A DNA stretch of 7,267 bases from an uncultured Lachnospiraceae bacterium (lineage in GTDB: Bacteria > Bacillota > Clostridia > Lachnospirales > Lachnospiraceae): contig CADBTX010000026.1 of assembly GCA_902797705.1 (NCBI GenBank), forward strand, positions 1-7,267, in the 5' to 3' direction. Shown piece after piece: positions 1-6,417 of this stretch (the first letter of the stretch is position 1; the number at the start of each line of letters is the position of its first letter). Under the pieces are notes generated by a model. That model ran no database searches, was not told where the DNA came from, and saw only the letters and a list, made by a program, of their open reading frames with translations. Position numbers and translations under genes: made by a program.

Positions 1-56
1 AGAGGGAAAAGAAAGAACTACAGGAAAAGATCAAAAAACTGGAAAATGTGAGTTAA
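1..56 (+). CDS. 3' end of an unidentified plus-strand gene (charged coiled-coil tail)
   Basis: Reading from base 3, an open frame of 17 codons ends at TAA (54-56). The residues are REKKELQEKIKKLENVS. Leu, Ile and Leu fall at heptad-like spacing among Lys and Glu, so this looks like the end of an amphipathic coiled-coil helix. The two other plus frames give less protein-like sequence. Such tails occur in MerR-type regulators, recombinases and many other proteins, so the family cannot be named. The gene runs towards araA and is followed by a strong plus-strand terminator at 141-179, which supports a real gene end here. The body of the gene lies outside the window. Confidence 0.5.
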   Translation, partial: REKKELQEKIKKLENVS

Positions 57-105
57 GGTTAAGTGGAATAGCAAATGGTTTAGATGGTTATTTTGAACAG
101 TGATC

Positions 106-138
106 ATAGTAAACGAAATTTTACATTTCGTTTACTAT
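106..138. repeat. Perfect 14-bp inverted repeat with 5-base loop
   Basis: The arm ATAGTAAACGAAAT (106-119) is exactly complementary to ATTTCGTTTACTAT (125-138), separated by TTTAC. The element is AT-rich and has no run of T after either arm, so it is not a standard intrinsic terminator itself. It lies between the convergent gene ends and directly abuts the GC-rich terminator at 141-179. Transcripts from araA that pass the terminator would run into it. It could be a second hairpin that blocks read-through or protects the RNA end, or a palindromic protein-binding site. The sequence alone does not decide between these. Confidence 0.75.
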
Positions 139-140
139 AA

Positions 141-179
141 AGGCTCAATCCCCATAGTTGCAGGGATCGAGCCTTTTTT
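141..179 (+). terminator. Intrinsic terminator between convergent genes, probably bidirectional
   Basis: AGGCTCAATCCC (141-152) pairs with GGGATCGAGCCT (163-174) over 12 positions with one A-C mismatch. A ten-base loop separates the arms and T174-T179 forms the U-tract. This is a textbook plus-strand terminator for the gene ending at 56. Read on the minus strand, the mismatch becomes a G-U pair and the stem is continuous. Its tail is then only TTTATAG, so termination of the araA operon from this side is likely but weaker. The hairpin begins about 36 bases after the araA stop codon. Confidence 0.85.
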
Positions 180-209
180 GATCTCAAATCTATTTAGTAA
201 TATTCCGGA

Positions 210-1639
210 TCAGAACCACCTGATGTCTGCTTCGGTGGTGTTCTCATCAATGATGATGAGCTCTGTGTCCGTAAGATGAGCGAATAACTCGATATCCTCC
301 TTGGTGAGGGCCGTGGAGACCACAGAGTGGTGGGCACCGCCCGCCTGGCACCAGCCTGCTGTACCGATCTTAAAGTTGGGCTTATGACGGTACATGATCT
401 GGGCTACAGGAAGCTTCGGCATGGGTTCGGGAACCTTAACAAGCTCGATATCACCGCAGATTATCCTGAAATGATCACCGAGATCGATGATGGTAACCTG
501 TATTCCGTCTCCGGTAACACTGTCAAATACCAGTCTGGCAGGATCTGCCTTTCCGCCGATGCCAAGAGGATGAACCTGGATCTTCGGCTTTGTCATGGCA
601 AAGGATGCCGGAACCTCAAGCATGTGTGAAGCAAGCTCCAGTTCCTGTCCCTCCGTAAGATCATAGGTGTAGTCCTCGATAAATCCGGTCGCACCTTTAC
701 GTCCCTCTGCCATCTTCATAAGTGTAGCGGAAAAAGCGGAGATCTTGTAATCGCCCTCGGGTCCGAAGCCAACGCCCTTAGCCATGAGATTCTGTATGGC
801 GATACCGGGAAGCTGCTTCATATTGTGAAGATCCTGGAAGGTATCTGTGAACGCCTGACATTTATTCTTCTCCATGAAACGCTCAAAAGCGATCTCGTAC
901 TTGGCCTGCTCGCGAACAGCGTCAACATTGTCGGTATCCATGTCATACTTCGAGAGATACTCATCCATCTTCTTGTCGGTATCGGCATCACTTACCTCAT
1001 TAACAAGGTCAACGATGTCTCCGATCCCCCAGTACTTGATCTCCCATCCGTACTTGATCTCTGCTTCCAGGCGGTTTCCGTCCGTAACCGCTACGTCACG
1101 CATGTTGTTGCCGAAAGTCGCAACCCTGAGACTGTGAGCATAAGCTATAGCCTTTGCCACCTCTGCGAAGCGCTTAACGCCTGCAAGAAAATCAGCATTC
1201 TCATAATAGCCTGCCACAACCTCGTGAGGGATACCCAGTTTCTTTACGATAAAGCCGTATTCCCTGTCACCGTGAGCCGCCTGATTCAGGTTCATGAAAT
1301 CCATGTCGATCTCACTGTAGGGCAGCTTCTCATTTGCCTGTGTGTGAAGGTGCAGCAGGGGCTTACGGAGTATCTGCAGTCCCTTGATCCACATCTTTGC
1401 GGGAGAGAAGGTGTGCATCCATGTAACAACTCCCACACAGTCATCATCCATCATGACCTTCTTCATATCTTCAACGCAGACTTCCGAAGTCTCAACTGTG
1501 GGAAGGAGCACAAATTCCACCGTGTCCCCCAGCTTCTCGTTAAAGAAATCATTCATTTTTTGCAATCTGCAGCCACCTGCTTAAGGCACTCTTCTCCGTA
1601 GAGATCCTGACTGCCAGGGATAAAATAAAGTTTACTCAT
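210..1639 (-). CDS. araA: L-arabinose isomerase AraA, interrupted by a frameshift near the 5' end
   Basis: AraA is a cytoplasmic metal-dependent enzyme that converts L-arabinose to L-ribulose, the first step of arabinose use. The ATG at 1639 sits behind an ideal AAGGAGG and encodes MSKLYFIPGSQDLYG, matching the family's N-terminal GSQxLYG signature. After 28 codons this frame hits TGA (1553-1555). The rest of the enzyme continues in the -1 frame down to TGA at 210-212. Joining the two parts at the A-run (1556-1561) gives about 476 residues, close to the usual length of about 475-500. Metal and catalytic positions are all present in the long part: Glu in GPEGD, Glu in IEDYTYD, His in SHMLEV, and the His pair in GGAHHS. 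HTFSPAKMWI and DMDFMNLNQ are also classic AraA motifs. Translation could start at TTG 1565 or ATG 1556, but that product would lack the first strand and the substrate loop. A sequencing error or recent mutation is the likeliest cause. The identity is near certain; whether the gene is functional is not. Confidence 0.93.
1556..1561 (-). other. Frameshift site in araA: run of six A
   Basis: The minus strand reads TGC AAA AAA TGA in the frame of the proper start. One extra A would give TGC AAA AAA ATG AAT GAT, which joins the N-terminal piece smoothly to the rest of AraA. A single base therefore appears to be missing from a seven-A run. An SD-like AGGTGG (1573-1578) lies upstream. It is 7 bases before an in-frame TTG (1565) and 11 bases before the A-run, so internal starting or -1 slippage is conceivable. 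That element encodes part of the Lys-Gln-Val stretch where AraA homologues carry similar residues, so it may be coincidence. Confidence 0.85.
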
Positions 1640-1645
1640 TTTTTT

Positions 1646-1652
1646 CCTCCTT
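1646..1652 (-). promoter_or_regulatory. araA ribosome binding site that fixes the start at 1639
   Basis: A full AAGGAGG lies 6 bases (all A) upstream of the ATG at 1639. Together with the GSQDLYG motif encoded just downstream, this shows that the native araA start is 1639 and not the TTG or ATG at 1565/1556 that open the long downstream frame. Confidence 0.9.
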
Positions 1653-1665
1653 GATGATTAAGATC

Positions 1666-1707
1666 GCCCGGACTCACATAGATAGCATGATCCGAATTTT
1701 CCCGGGC
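1666..1707 (-). repeat. Weak inverted repeat in the araR-araA spacer
   Basis: GCCCGG and CCGGGC (plus-strand 1666-1671 and 1702-1707) can pair around a 30-base loop in the only gap between araR and araA. No U-tract follows, so it is not an intrinsic terminator. A TACAAT (minus strand, 1713-1708) resembles a -10 box, but the best -35 candidate 17 bases upstream, TTCAGT, is poor. The spacer might carry a leader structure or a weak extra promoter for araA. A six-base stem with this loop could also be chance. Confidence 0.3.
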
Positions 1708-1714
1708 ATTGTAT

Positions 1715-2824
1715 TTAGGAAATATCGCGTACTGAATTTCCGCTGCTTATGGATACAGGGAATCTGTATGAATAGTTCTGATCCCTGTTCCCGCTCTCCA
1801 TCATGCGGATAAGATTCCTGGCCGCCCTTTTCCCCAGTTCAAACTTCGGATGGATGGCGCTGGTGAATTTTAACTTCACATTTTCAGAGAGCCGGATATT
1901 ATCAAAGGATACCAGAGAAAGATCCTCCGGGATCCTTATCCCCTTGTCATTTGCGAACTCCACAAACTTTTCCGCTATCTCATCGTTATACATGATGAGT
2001 GCGGTACACTCCCCCGTCTTTCTTAAAAAGCCGGAAAGGCTTTTCCTGGAAAACTGATAATCAAAGTCCTTTGTGGAATACCATTTTATGCAGTCGTCAT
2101 CGATGTGAAGGCCCCTTTCCGACATACATTTCATAAAGCCCTTGTAGCGCTCGATCCCCTGCATGTCATCATACTTAAAGATGCCTCCGATCTTCTTATG
2201 ACCGTTATCGATCAGGATACGGGTAAGTTCATAACTGCATTTCTCATCCGCCATCTCAACACTGCTGGATCTTAAGTTGCTGTAATGGTTGTGGATAAAG
2301 ATAATGGGAATATTTCTTTTCTCCAGTTCGGAGTACAGCTTCTCATTCGGGTTTGGAAAGGAGGACCTGGTCCCTTCCACTATCAGTCCCGAAACATTGG
2401 AATTGAGGAACCGTTCCAGATACATGGTTTCGTCATTCAGCTTGTTCTTTGTGACGGCCACATCTATCACTATCCCTTTTTCCTTCATGACCGACTCTAT
2501 TCCCTCGTAGATCTCGGGAAACATGTAATCGGCAAAATAACTCATTATGAGCCCGATATGCGGACTGTCCTTTTCGGCCCCTTCTTCCACATAGGATATA
2601 AAGGTGCCGCTGCCCCTGACCCTCTTTATCAGTTTTTCTTCTTCAAGTCTGTCAAGGGCATTACGCACAGTCTGTCTGGAAACCCCGAACTTTTTCTCAA
2701 GCATATGCTCCGAGAGCATTTTCTCACCGGTCTTTAAGACCCCGCTCAGGATAAGCGTCCTGGCCCAGTTATAAACTTTTACATATTTCAGGCTCTCGTT
2801 GAGAGAGTCATTCCCCTCTATCAT
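1715..2824 (-). CDS. araR: Arabinose-responsive repressor AraR (GntR head, LacI-like sensor)
   Basis: This is a cytoplasmic transcriptional repressor of arabinose genes, released from DNA by L-arabinose. Residues 14-76 form a GntR winged helix: SRQTVRNALDRL (49-60) is the recognition helix region and RVRGSGTFI (68-76) the wing. Residues 88-366 form a LacI/periplasmic-binding-type sensor. FADYMFPEIYEGIES and GGIFKYDDMQGIERYKGF closely parallel Bacillus subtilis AraR as I recall it, and this domain fusion is the AraR hallmark. At 369 residues it is the usual length. The ATG at 2824 has AAGGA 5 bases upstream and lies 8 bases after the upstream permease stop, so it is co-transcribed with the transporter and sits just before araA. 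Being within the operon implies that it regulates its own synthesis. I could not find a convincing AraR operator in the window; the main promoter should lie upstream of the binding-protein gene, outside it. Confidence 0.93.
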   Translation of the reverse strand: MIEGNDSLNESLKYVKVYNWARTLILSGVLKTGEKMLSEHMLEKKFGVSRQTVRNALDRLEEEKLIKRVRGSGTFISYVEEGAEKDSPHIGLIMSYFADYMFPEIYEGIESVMKEKGIVIDVAVTKNKLNDETMYLERFLNSNVSGLIVEGTRSSFPNPNEKLYSELEKRNIPIIFIHNHYSNLRSSSVEMADEKCSYELTRILIDNGHKKIGGIFKYDDMQGIERYKGFMKCMSERGLHIDDDCIKWYSTKDFDYQFSRKSLSGFLRKTGECTALIMYNDEIAEKFVEFANDKGIRIPEDLSLVSFDNIRLSENVKLKFTSAIHPKFELGKRAARNLIRMMESGNRDQNYSYRFPVSISSGNSVRDIS

Positions 2825-2829
2825 CTCAT

Positions 2830-2846
2830 TCCTTACTTGACTATCT
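2830..2846. repeat. 17-bp direct repeat, copy 1 (3' end of second permease gene)
   Basis: TCCTTACTTGACTATCT on the plus strand is identical to 5348-5364. On the coding strand it covers the final Ile-Val-Lys codons, the TAA stop and the AAGGA that serves as the ribosome binding site for araR. See the matching copy for interpretation. Confidence 0.9.
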
Positions 2847-3825
2847 GTACCGAATTCCGGTCACTGGTTATGGCAACAACAACCAGGAATACTATACCTT
2901 CGATGAGCTGCTGCATTGCGGGTGTAAGACCCAGAGTAACAAGTCCCGCATTGAGGATGATATAGAGAAGTGAACCTACGACCACGTTCTCGAACTTAAC
3001 CTTGGCACCGCCGGATATGGGCATGCCTCCCAGAACCAGAGCGATCATGATCTGTGTCTCCAGCTGGTTTCCGGAGTTTGCCGTAACGGATCCGACCTTA
3101 ACAACGTTGATAAAAGCGGCGAGTCCTGTAATGGCACCGGCCAGAACATACACCCAGAACTTCATCTTGTCGGTCTGGATACCGGAAAAAGCAGCAGCCT
3201 TTTCTCCCGCTCCTATAGCCTTCAGGTATTTTCCGAACTTGGTGAACCTGAAGAAGAAGAAAGCGATCACAAGAACGATAAGGGTAATGGTTATCTTCAG
3301 CGTGTCATTATTGAGGGCTACTGTCTTTACGATATCGCCCTGAACCGGAGCATTTGTGGTGGCGAATTCGATCACACCCCTGAAAAGGAACATGGTACAG
3401 ATCGTAACCACGAAGCTCTTAACCTTACGCTTCACGTAGAAGAAACCGTTTATGGCACCTATGCAGGCACCTGCCAGCACTCCTCCCACGATGGCAAGGG
3501 GTATATTGTATTTCGAAAGAAAGCAGAACACGATGGAAGCTATTCCAAGGATGGAGCCCTGGGAAAAGTCCAGACCTCCCATGGTCATTATGAAGAAAAC
3601 GCCTGTCGCTGCGATCATCGTCACATAGACCTGAGACATGAGGAGCTTGATGTTCATCGGTGCCAGAAGCTTTCCGTTCGATAATATGTTGAATACTAGA
3701 GAGACCGTCACAAGTCCGAGTATCGGGAGAACGGCTCTTATCCTGGAAGCCATCACTGCTCTTTTCAGAGCTTTTTCCTCGGCCACAAGGACTTCATCAT
3801 TTTTTATTGCATCTACGTTAGCCAT
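2833..3825 (-). CDS. CUT2-type sugar ABC transporter permease (second permease)
   Basis: This inner-membrane channel subunit belongs to the RbsC/AraH/XylH (BPD_transp_2) family, here 330 residues, the normal size. After a charged cytoplasmic tail (1-30), hydrophobic segments lie at roughly 31-48, 65-82, 90-104, 108-128, 137-153, 178-193, 224-242, 256-270 and 280-320. GGLDFSQGS (83-91) matches the family's GGIDLSVGS. GAGEKAAAFSGI (205-216) is the cytoplasmic loop that docks on the ATPase, and LGGMPISGG (265-273) is the conserved late motif. The ATG at 3825 has AAGGAGG 5 bases upstream, and that site overlaps the ATPase stop codon. This is the more canonical of the two permeases, and the pair probably forms a heterodimer. 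Arabinose as substrate is inferred from araR and araA. Confidence 0.9.
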   Translation of the reverse strand: MANVDAIKNDEVLVAEEKALKRAVMASRIRAVLPILGLVTVSLVFNILSNGKLLAPMNIKLLMSQVYVTMIAATGVFFIMTMGGLDFSQGSILGIASIVFCFLSKYNIPLAIVGGVLAGACIGAINGFFYVKRKVKSFVVTICTMFLFRGVIEFATTNAPVQGDIVKTVALNNDTLKITITLIVLVIAFFFFRFTKFGKYLKAIGAGEKAAAFSGIQTDKMKFWVYVLAGAITGLAAFINVVKVGSVTANSGNQLETQIMIALVLGGMPISGGAKVKFENVVVGSLLYIILNAGLVTLGLTPAMQQLIEGIVFLVVVAITSDRNSVQIVK

Positions 3826-3835
3826 TTCGTCCTCC

Positions 3836-5338
3836 TTAAACCATCTTTGCTATGAGATCATTCTCGGTAAGTCCCGGATCACGGAGAAGCTCTTCGCCGC
3901 TGTTGCGCCCGTCCTTCATGATTATGATGCGGTCGCACATTCCGATTAGTTCCATGATCTCTTCCGAGATCATTATTATGGATTTGCCGTTCTTTCTCAT
4001 TTCATCCATCAGGGCATAGATATCGGCCTTAACCTTTACGTCTATACCACGGGTGGGGCTGTCAAGGACAAGGATATCGGAATCCTTTCCTACCCAGCGG
4101 GCAAGGACTACTTTCTGCTTGTTACCTCCGGAAAGCTCGGAAACAAACTGGTCTGTATCCACCATCTTTACAGTCATTTCCTTCGCATGCTTTTCAGCGA
4201 ACTCCTTGAGCTTTTTATCATTAAGGAGATGTGTTTTCCCTCCCAGCTCATCAAGGGAAGGAAGACAGATATTGTCACCTATGCTCTGGTTGATGACTAT
4301 GGACTCATTGTCCCTGTCCTTTGAAGCATAGGCTATGCTGTGCTTTATAGCCTTCACTATGGAATCGATCTCTGTACCGTCCGCGAGCTTTACCGAGCCC
4401 TCTCTGTCAAAGGAAGCGCCGAACACCGCCTTTCCGACTTCATGCATTCCGCATTCCGAAAGTCCTCCGAAACCCAGGATCTCACCCTTATGAAGATCGA
4501 AGCTCACATCATATATCACTCCGGGCACGGTCACGTTCTTCACCGAAAGAACCACTTCATCACTGATCTTCTCGCCGTAGTCTTCCCTGTAATAGTGCTC
4601 TCCCAGCTCACGGCCTACCATGAGCTTCTTCAGATCGTCCTCAGTCACATCCTTCGAATTAACGGTATCAATGTAGACACCGTCGCGGAGTACCGATACC
4701 CTGTCGCACTTGTCCAGCACCTCCGGAAGGTCGTGGGAAATAAATATGACCGTATTCCCCTCTTCCCTGATGCGGTTCATGTGCTTATAGAGTTCTTCTC
4801 TTCCCTCCTGTGAAAGAGCAGTGGTAGTCTCGTCGATGACCACTACCTTGGGCGAAAAATATGTGGACTTAACGATCTCTATAAGCTTCCTGTCCTCAAA
4901 ATTGTATCTGTCTATCATGTCAGCGGCATTGATCCGCTCAAATCCGTACTTCTTAAGAAGCTCATTTGCTTCCTTTATCATTGCATTGGTATTCTTGATA
5001 CCGAAGCGAACGAACCTGTCTTCGTGACCGAGGAATATGTTCTCGGCGACCGTGAGTCCCGACAGCGTTCCAAGTTCCTGAACTATGATGGAAATACCTT
5101 CATTATTGGCTTCCACCTGGTTCTTTACATGGATCTCTTTTCCGTCAAGAATGAACTTTCCGCTTCCTATGGTGTAGATACCCGTAAGCATCTGCATCAG
5201 GGTTGACTTTCCGGATCCGTTTTCTCCAATAAGGCCGTGTACCTCTCCCTTAAAGAAATCTATGGATACATTCTGTACCGCCTTAACGATACCGAAGGTT
5301 TTACATACATCAACGGCCTGTAATCTTATTTCTGACAC
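3836..5338 (-). CDS. Sugar ABC transporter ATPase, two nucleotide-binding domains (RbsA/AraG type)
   Basis: This 500-residue fused ATPase powers the CUT2 transporter, and both domains are on one chain as in RbsA or AraG. The N-domain has Walker A GENGSGKST (38-46), Q-loop Gln87, Walker B VVVIDE (165-170) and switch His202. Its signature segment reads YNFEDRK (145-151) instead of an LSxGQ-like motif. The C-domain has the usual degenerate Walker A (291-301, GLSECGMHEVG) and a sound LSGGN (402-406). Its Walker B reads ILVLDS, with Ser427 in the position of the catalytic Glu. One composite ATP site (N Walker A plus C signature) looks intact, while the other appears fully degenerate. The gene starts with GTG at 5338, 7 bases after AAGGAGG and 12 bases after the first permease. 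It probably energises the heterodimer of the two flanking permeases. Confidence 0.93.
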   Translation of the reverse strand: MSEIRLQAVDVCKTFGIVKAVQNVSIDFFKGEVHGLIGENGSGKSTLMQMLTGIYTIGSGKFILDGKEIHVKNQVEANNEGISIIVQELGTLSGLTVAENIFLGHEDRFVRFGIKNTNAMIKEANELLKKYGFERINAADMIDRYNFEDRKLIEIVKSTYFSPKVVVIDETTTALSQEGREELYKHMNRIREEGNTVIFISHDLPEVLDKCDRVSVLRDGVYIDTVNSKDVTEDDLKKLMVGRELGEHYYREDYGEKISDEVVLSVKNVTVPGVIYDVSFDLHKGEILGFGGLSECGMHEVGKAVFGASFDREGSVKLADGTEIDSIVKAIKHSIAYASKDRDNESIVINQSIGDNICLPSLDELGGKTHLLNDKKLKEFAEKHAKEMTVKMVDTDQFVSELSGGNKQKVVLARWVGKDSDILVLDSPTRGIDVKVKADIYALMDEMRKNGKSIIMISEEIMELIGMCDRIIIMKDGRNSGEELLRDPGLTENDLIAKMV

Positions 5339-5345
5339 AGCAAAA

Positions 5346-5352
5346 CCTCCTT
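5346..5352 (-). promoter_or_regulatory. Ribosome binding site for the ATPase, supporting a GTG start
   Basis: AAGGAGG overlaps the TAA stop of the upstream permease (5351-5353) and lies 7 bases before GTG at 5338. The following residues, SEIRLQAVDVCKTFG, fit the normal beginning of this ATPase family. The overlap of stop codon and ribosome binding site suggests coupled translation. Confidence 0.85.
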
Positions 5353-5364
5353 ACTTGACTATCT
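5348..5364. repeat. 17-bp direct repeat, copy 2 (3' end of first permease gene)
   Basis: The same 17 bases as 2830-2846. They encode the end of the first permease (Ile-Val-Lys-stop, preceded by the last bases of a Glu codon) and the start of the ATPase ribosome binding site. The two permeases are otherwise clearly different in sequence. The identity could reflect common descent, a gene-conversion trace, or selection on the stop-to-start junction. Confidence 0.9.
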
Positions 5365-6319
5365 CGCCCTTAACAGGCTTCATTGTAAGAGCAACAACGA
5401 GTAACAGTGCAACTCCGGTAACCACGTTCTGTATGGCTGTAGGAGCTCCCAGTGTAACGAATCCGTTATAGATGATCTGTATAAGGAATTCGCCCACGAT
5501 GATGGCAGGTATGGGAAGTCCGAACTGACGGAAAGCAAGACCGAAGAAGCAGCCCATGGTGGGAGCGAAGTTCCGGCTCATGGAAGCCATGCCCGTTACG
5601 GAAACCATTGAAGAACCATAGGATATTGCAAGTATTCCCATGAGTCCGTCAAAGAAACCTGTTATCACAAAGGTCAGAACCTTGTATTTATTCACGTTGA
5701 TACCCATGTTCTTTGCAACGGCTTCGTTGGAGCCGATGGCGTAGGCATAGGTTCCCACCTTGGTATAAACCAGCAGGGTATATGATAAAAGGAAAGCGAA
5801 TACAGCTATGATGAGATTCCCGGGTGCGTGCCCGAAGAAAGTCTGATCCTTTGTAAGGAAAGCCTGTACACCGCCGCTGACATAGTAGCCCACCGACTCA
5901 TAGATAAGCGCAAGTCCCGTTGTAACTATCATCGACGGTATATGCAGCTTGATATATGCGATACCGTTTACGAGACCTACCAGCGCACCGCAGATAAGGG
6001 GTGCGATAAGAAAGCCGGCGTAGCCCATTCCCAGATTTTTCATGCATACGGTTCCCACAATGGCGCAGAGTATGCAGTTTGCGCCGATGGAGAAATCAAA
6101 GAGTCCCATTACGATAATGAAATAGAGACCAACGGCTCCAACCGAATCGATAAGACACTGCTGGAAGTATCCCAGCACCTGGTTCGGCTGCCCGAAGGTA
6201 GCGGGACGGAGGATCTTAAATATGATATACGAAAACAGAATAAGACCTACAAGGATCACGGCTCCTGTATAGCGGCCGAATATCCTGTTCAATCCACTCT
6301 TCGAATTAGAAGAATCCAT
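5351..6319 (-). CDS. CUT2-type sugar ABC transporter permease (first permease, divergent)
   Basis: This membrane subunit of 322 residues belongs to the same BPD_transp_2 family as the second permease. Hydrophobic segments lie at roughly 18-36, 58-72, 78-93, 100-122, 128-146, 168-185, 213-233, 252-264 and 268-312. MGLFDFSIGA (71-80) corresponds to the family motif GGIDLSVGS, and AIGSNEAVAKNMGI (194-207) to the ATPase-docking loop. The late LGGxxxxGG motif of the family is not visible; the matching stretch reads NFAPTMGCFFGLAFRQFG (250-267). The ATG at 6319 has AGGAG (6330-6334) 10 bases upstream. It follows the binding-protein gene after a 98-base gap with a hairpin, and precedes the ATPase by 12 bases. 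It probably pairs with the second permease rather than with itself. Confidence 0.88.
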   Translation of the reverse strand: MDSSNSKSGLNRIFGRYTGAVILVGLILFSYIIFKILRPATFGQPNQVLGYFQQCLIDSVGAVGLYFIIVMGLFDFSIGANCILCAIVGTVCMKNLGMGYAGFLIAPLICGALVGLVNGIAYIKLHIPSMIVTTGLALIYESVGYYVSGGVQAFLTKDQTFFGHAPGNLIIAVFAFLLSYTLLVYTKVGTYAYAIGSNEAVAKNMGINVNKYKVLTFVITGFFDGLMGILAISYGSSMVSVTGMASMSRNFAPTMGCFFGLAFRQFGLPIPAIIVGEFLIQIIYNGFVTLGAPTAIQNVVTGVALLLVVALTMKPVKGEIVK

Positions 6320-6357
6320 AAGTTCTTTACTCCTTTTTCTGTGCTCCCTTTAGAAAA

Positions 6358-6388
6358 GCCGGTGCCGCCATAATCCGGCGACACCGGC
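6358..6388 (-). terminator. GC-rich hairpin after the binding-protein gene (attenuator or RNA stabiliser)
   Basis: On the minus strand GCCGGTGTCGCC pairs with GGCGGCACCGGC over 12 positions with a single U-G wobble, around a 7-base loop. It is followed by TTTTCTA (6357-6351). The stem is strong but the U-tract is short and interrupted, so partial rather than complete termination is likely. It lies about 29 bases after the binding-protein stop and 38 bases before the permease start. Such elements commonly keep the binding protein at higher levels than the membrane subunits. Confidence 0.75.
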
Positions 6389-6417
6389 CCAAATCACCTT
6401 TCTAAGACCTAAATAGA

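Noticed and set aside
106..138. AraR operator at the perfect palindrome
   Set aside because: It lies downstream of the operon, next to the terminator, and does not resemble the Bacillus AraR site as I remember it.
1553..1578. Programmed -1 frameshifting in araA as the leading explanation
   Set aside because: The slippery C-AAA-AAA is weak, I see no evident downstream stimulatory hairpin, and AraA is not known to be made by recoding. A missing A in a homopolymer is simpler, so I keep recoding only as an alternative.
825..1601. Long plus-strand open frame opposite araA
   Set aside because: It lies antisense to the conserved araA sequence and its translation shows no family motif and looks like a mirror of biased codons. 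I saw no supporting ribosome binding site.
4340..4813. Plus-strand open frame opposite the ATPase gene
   Set aside because: It is antisense to well-conserved ATPase sequence and has no recognisable domain; it is a shadow frame.
5828..6373. Plus-strand open frame opposite the first permease
   Set aside because: It is polar, repeat-free and motif-free sequence opposite a clear membrane protein, and it runs through the 6358-6388 hairpin; it is a shadow frame.
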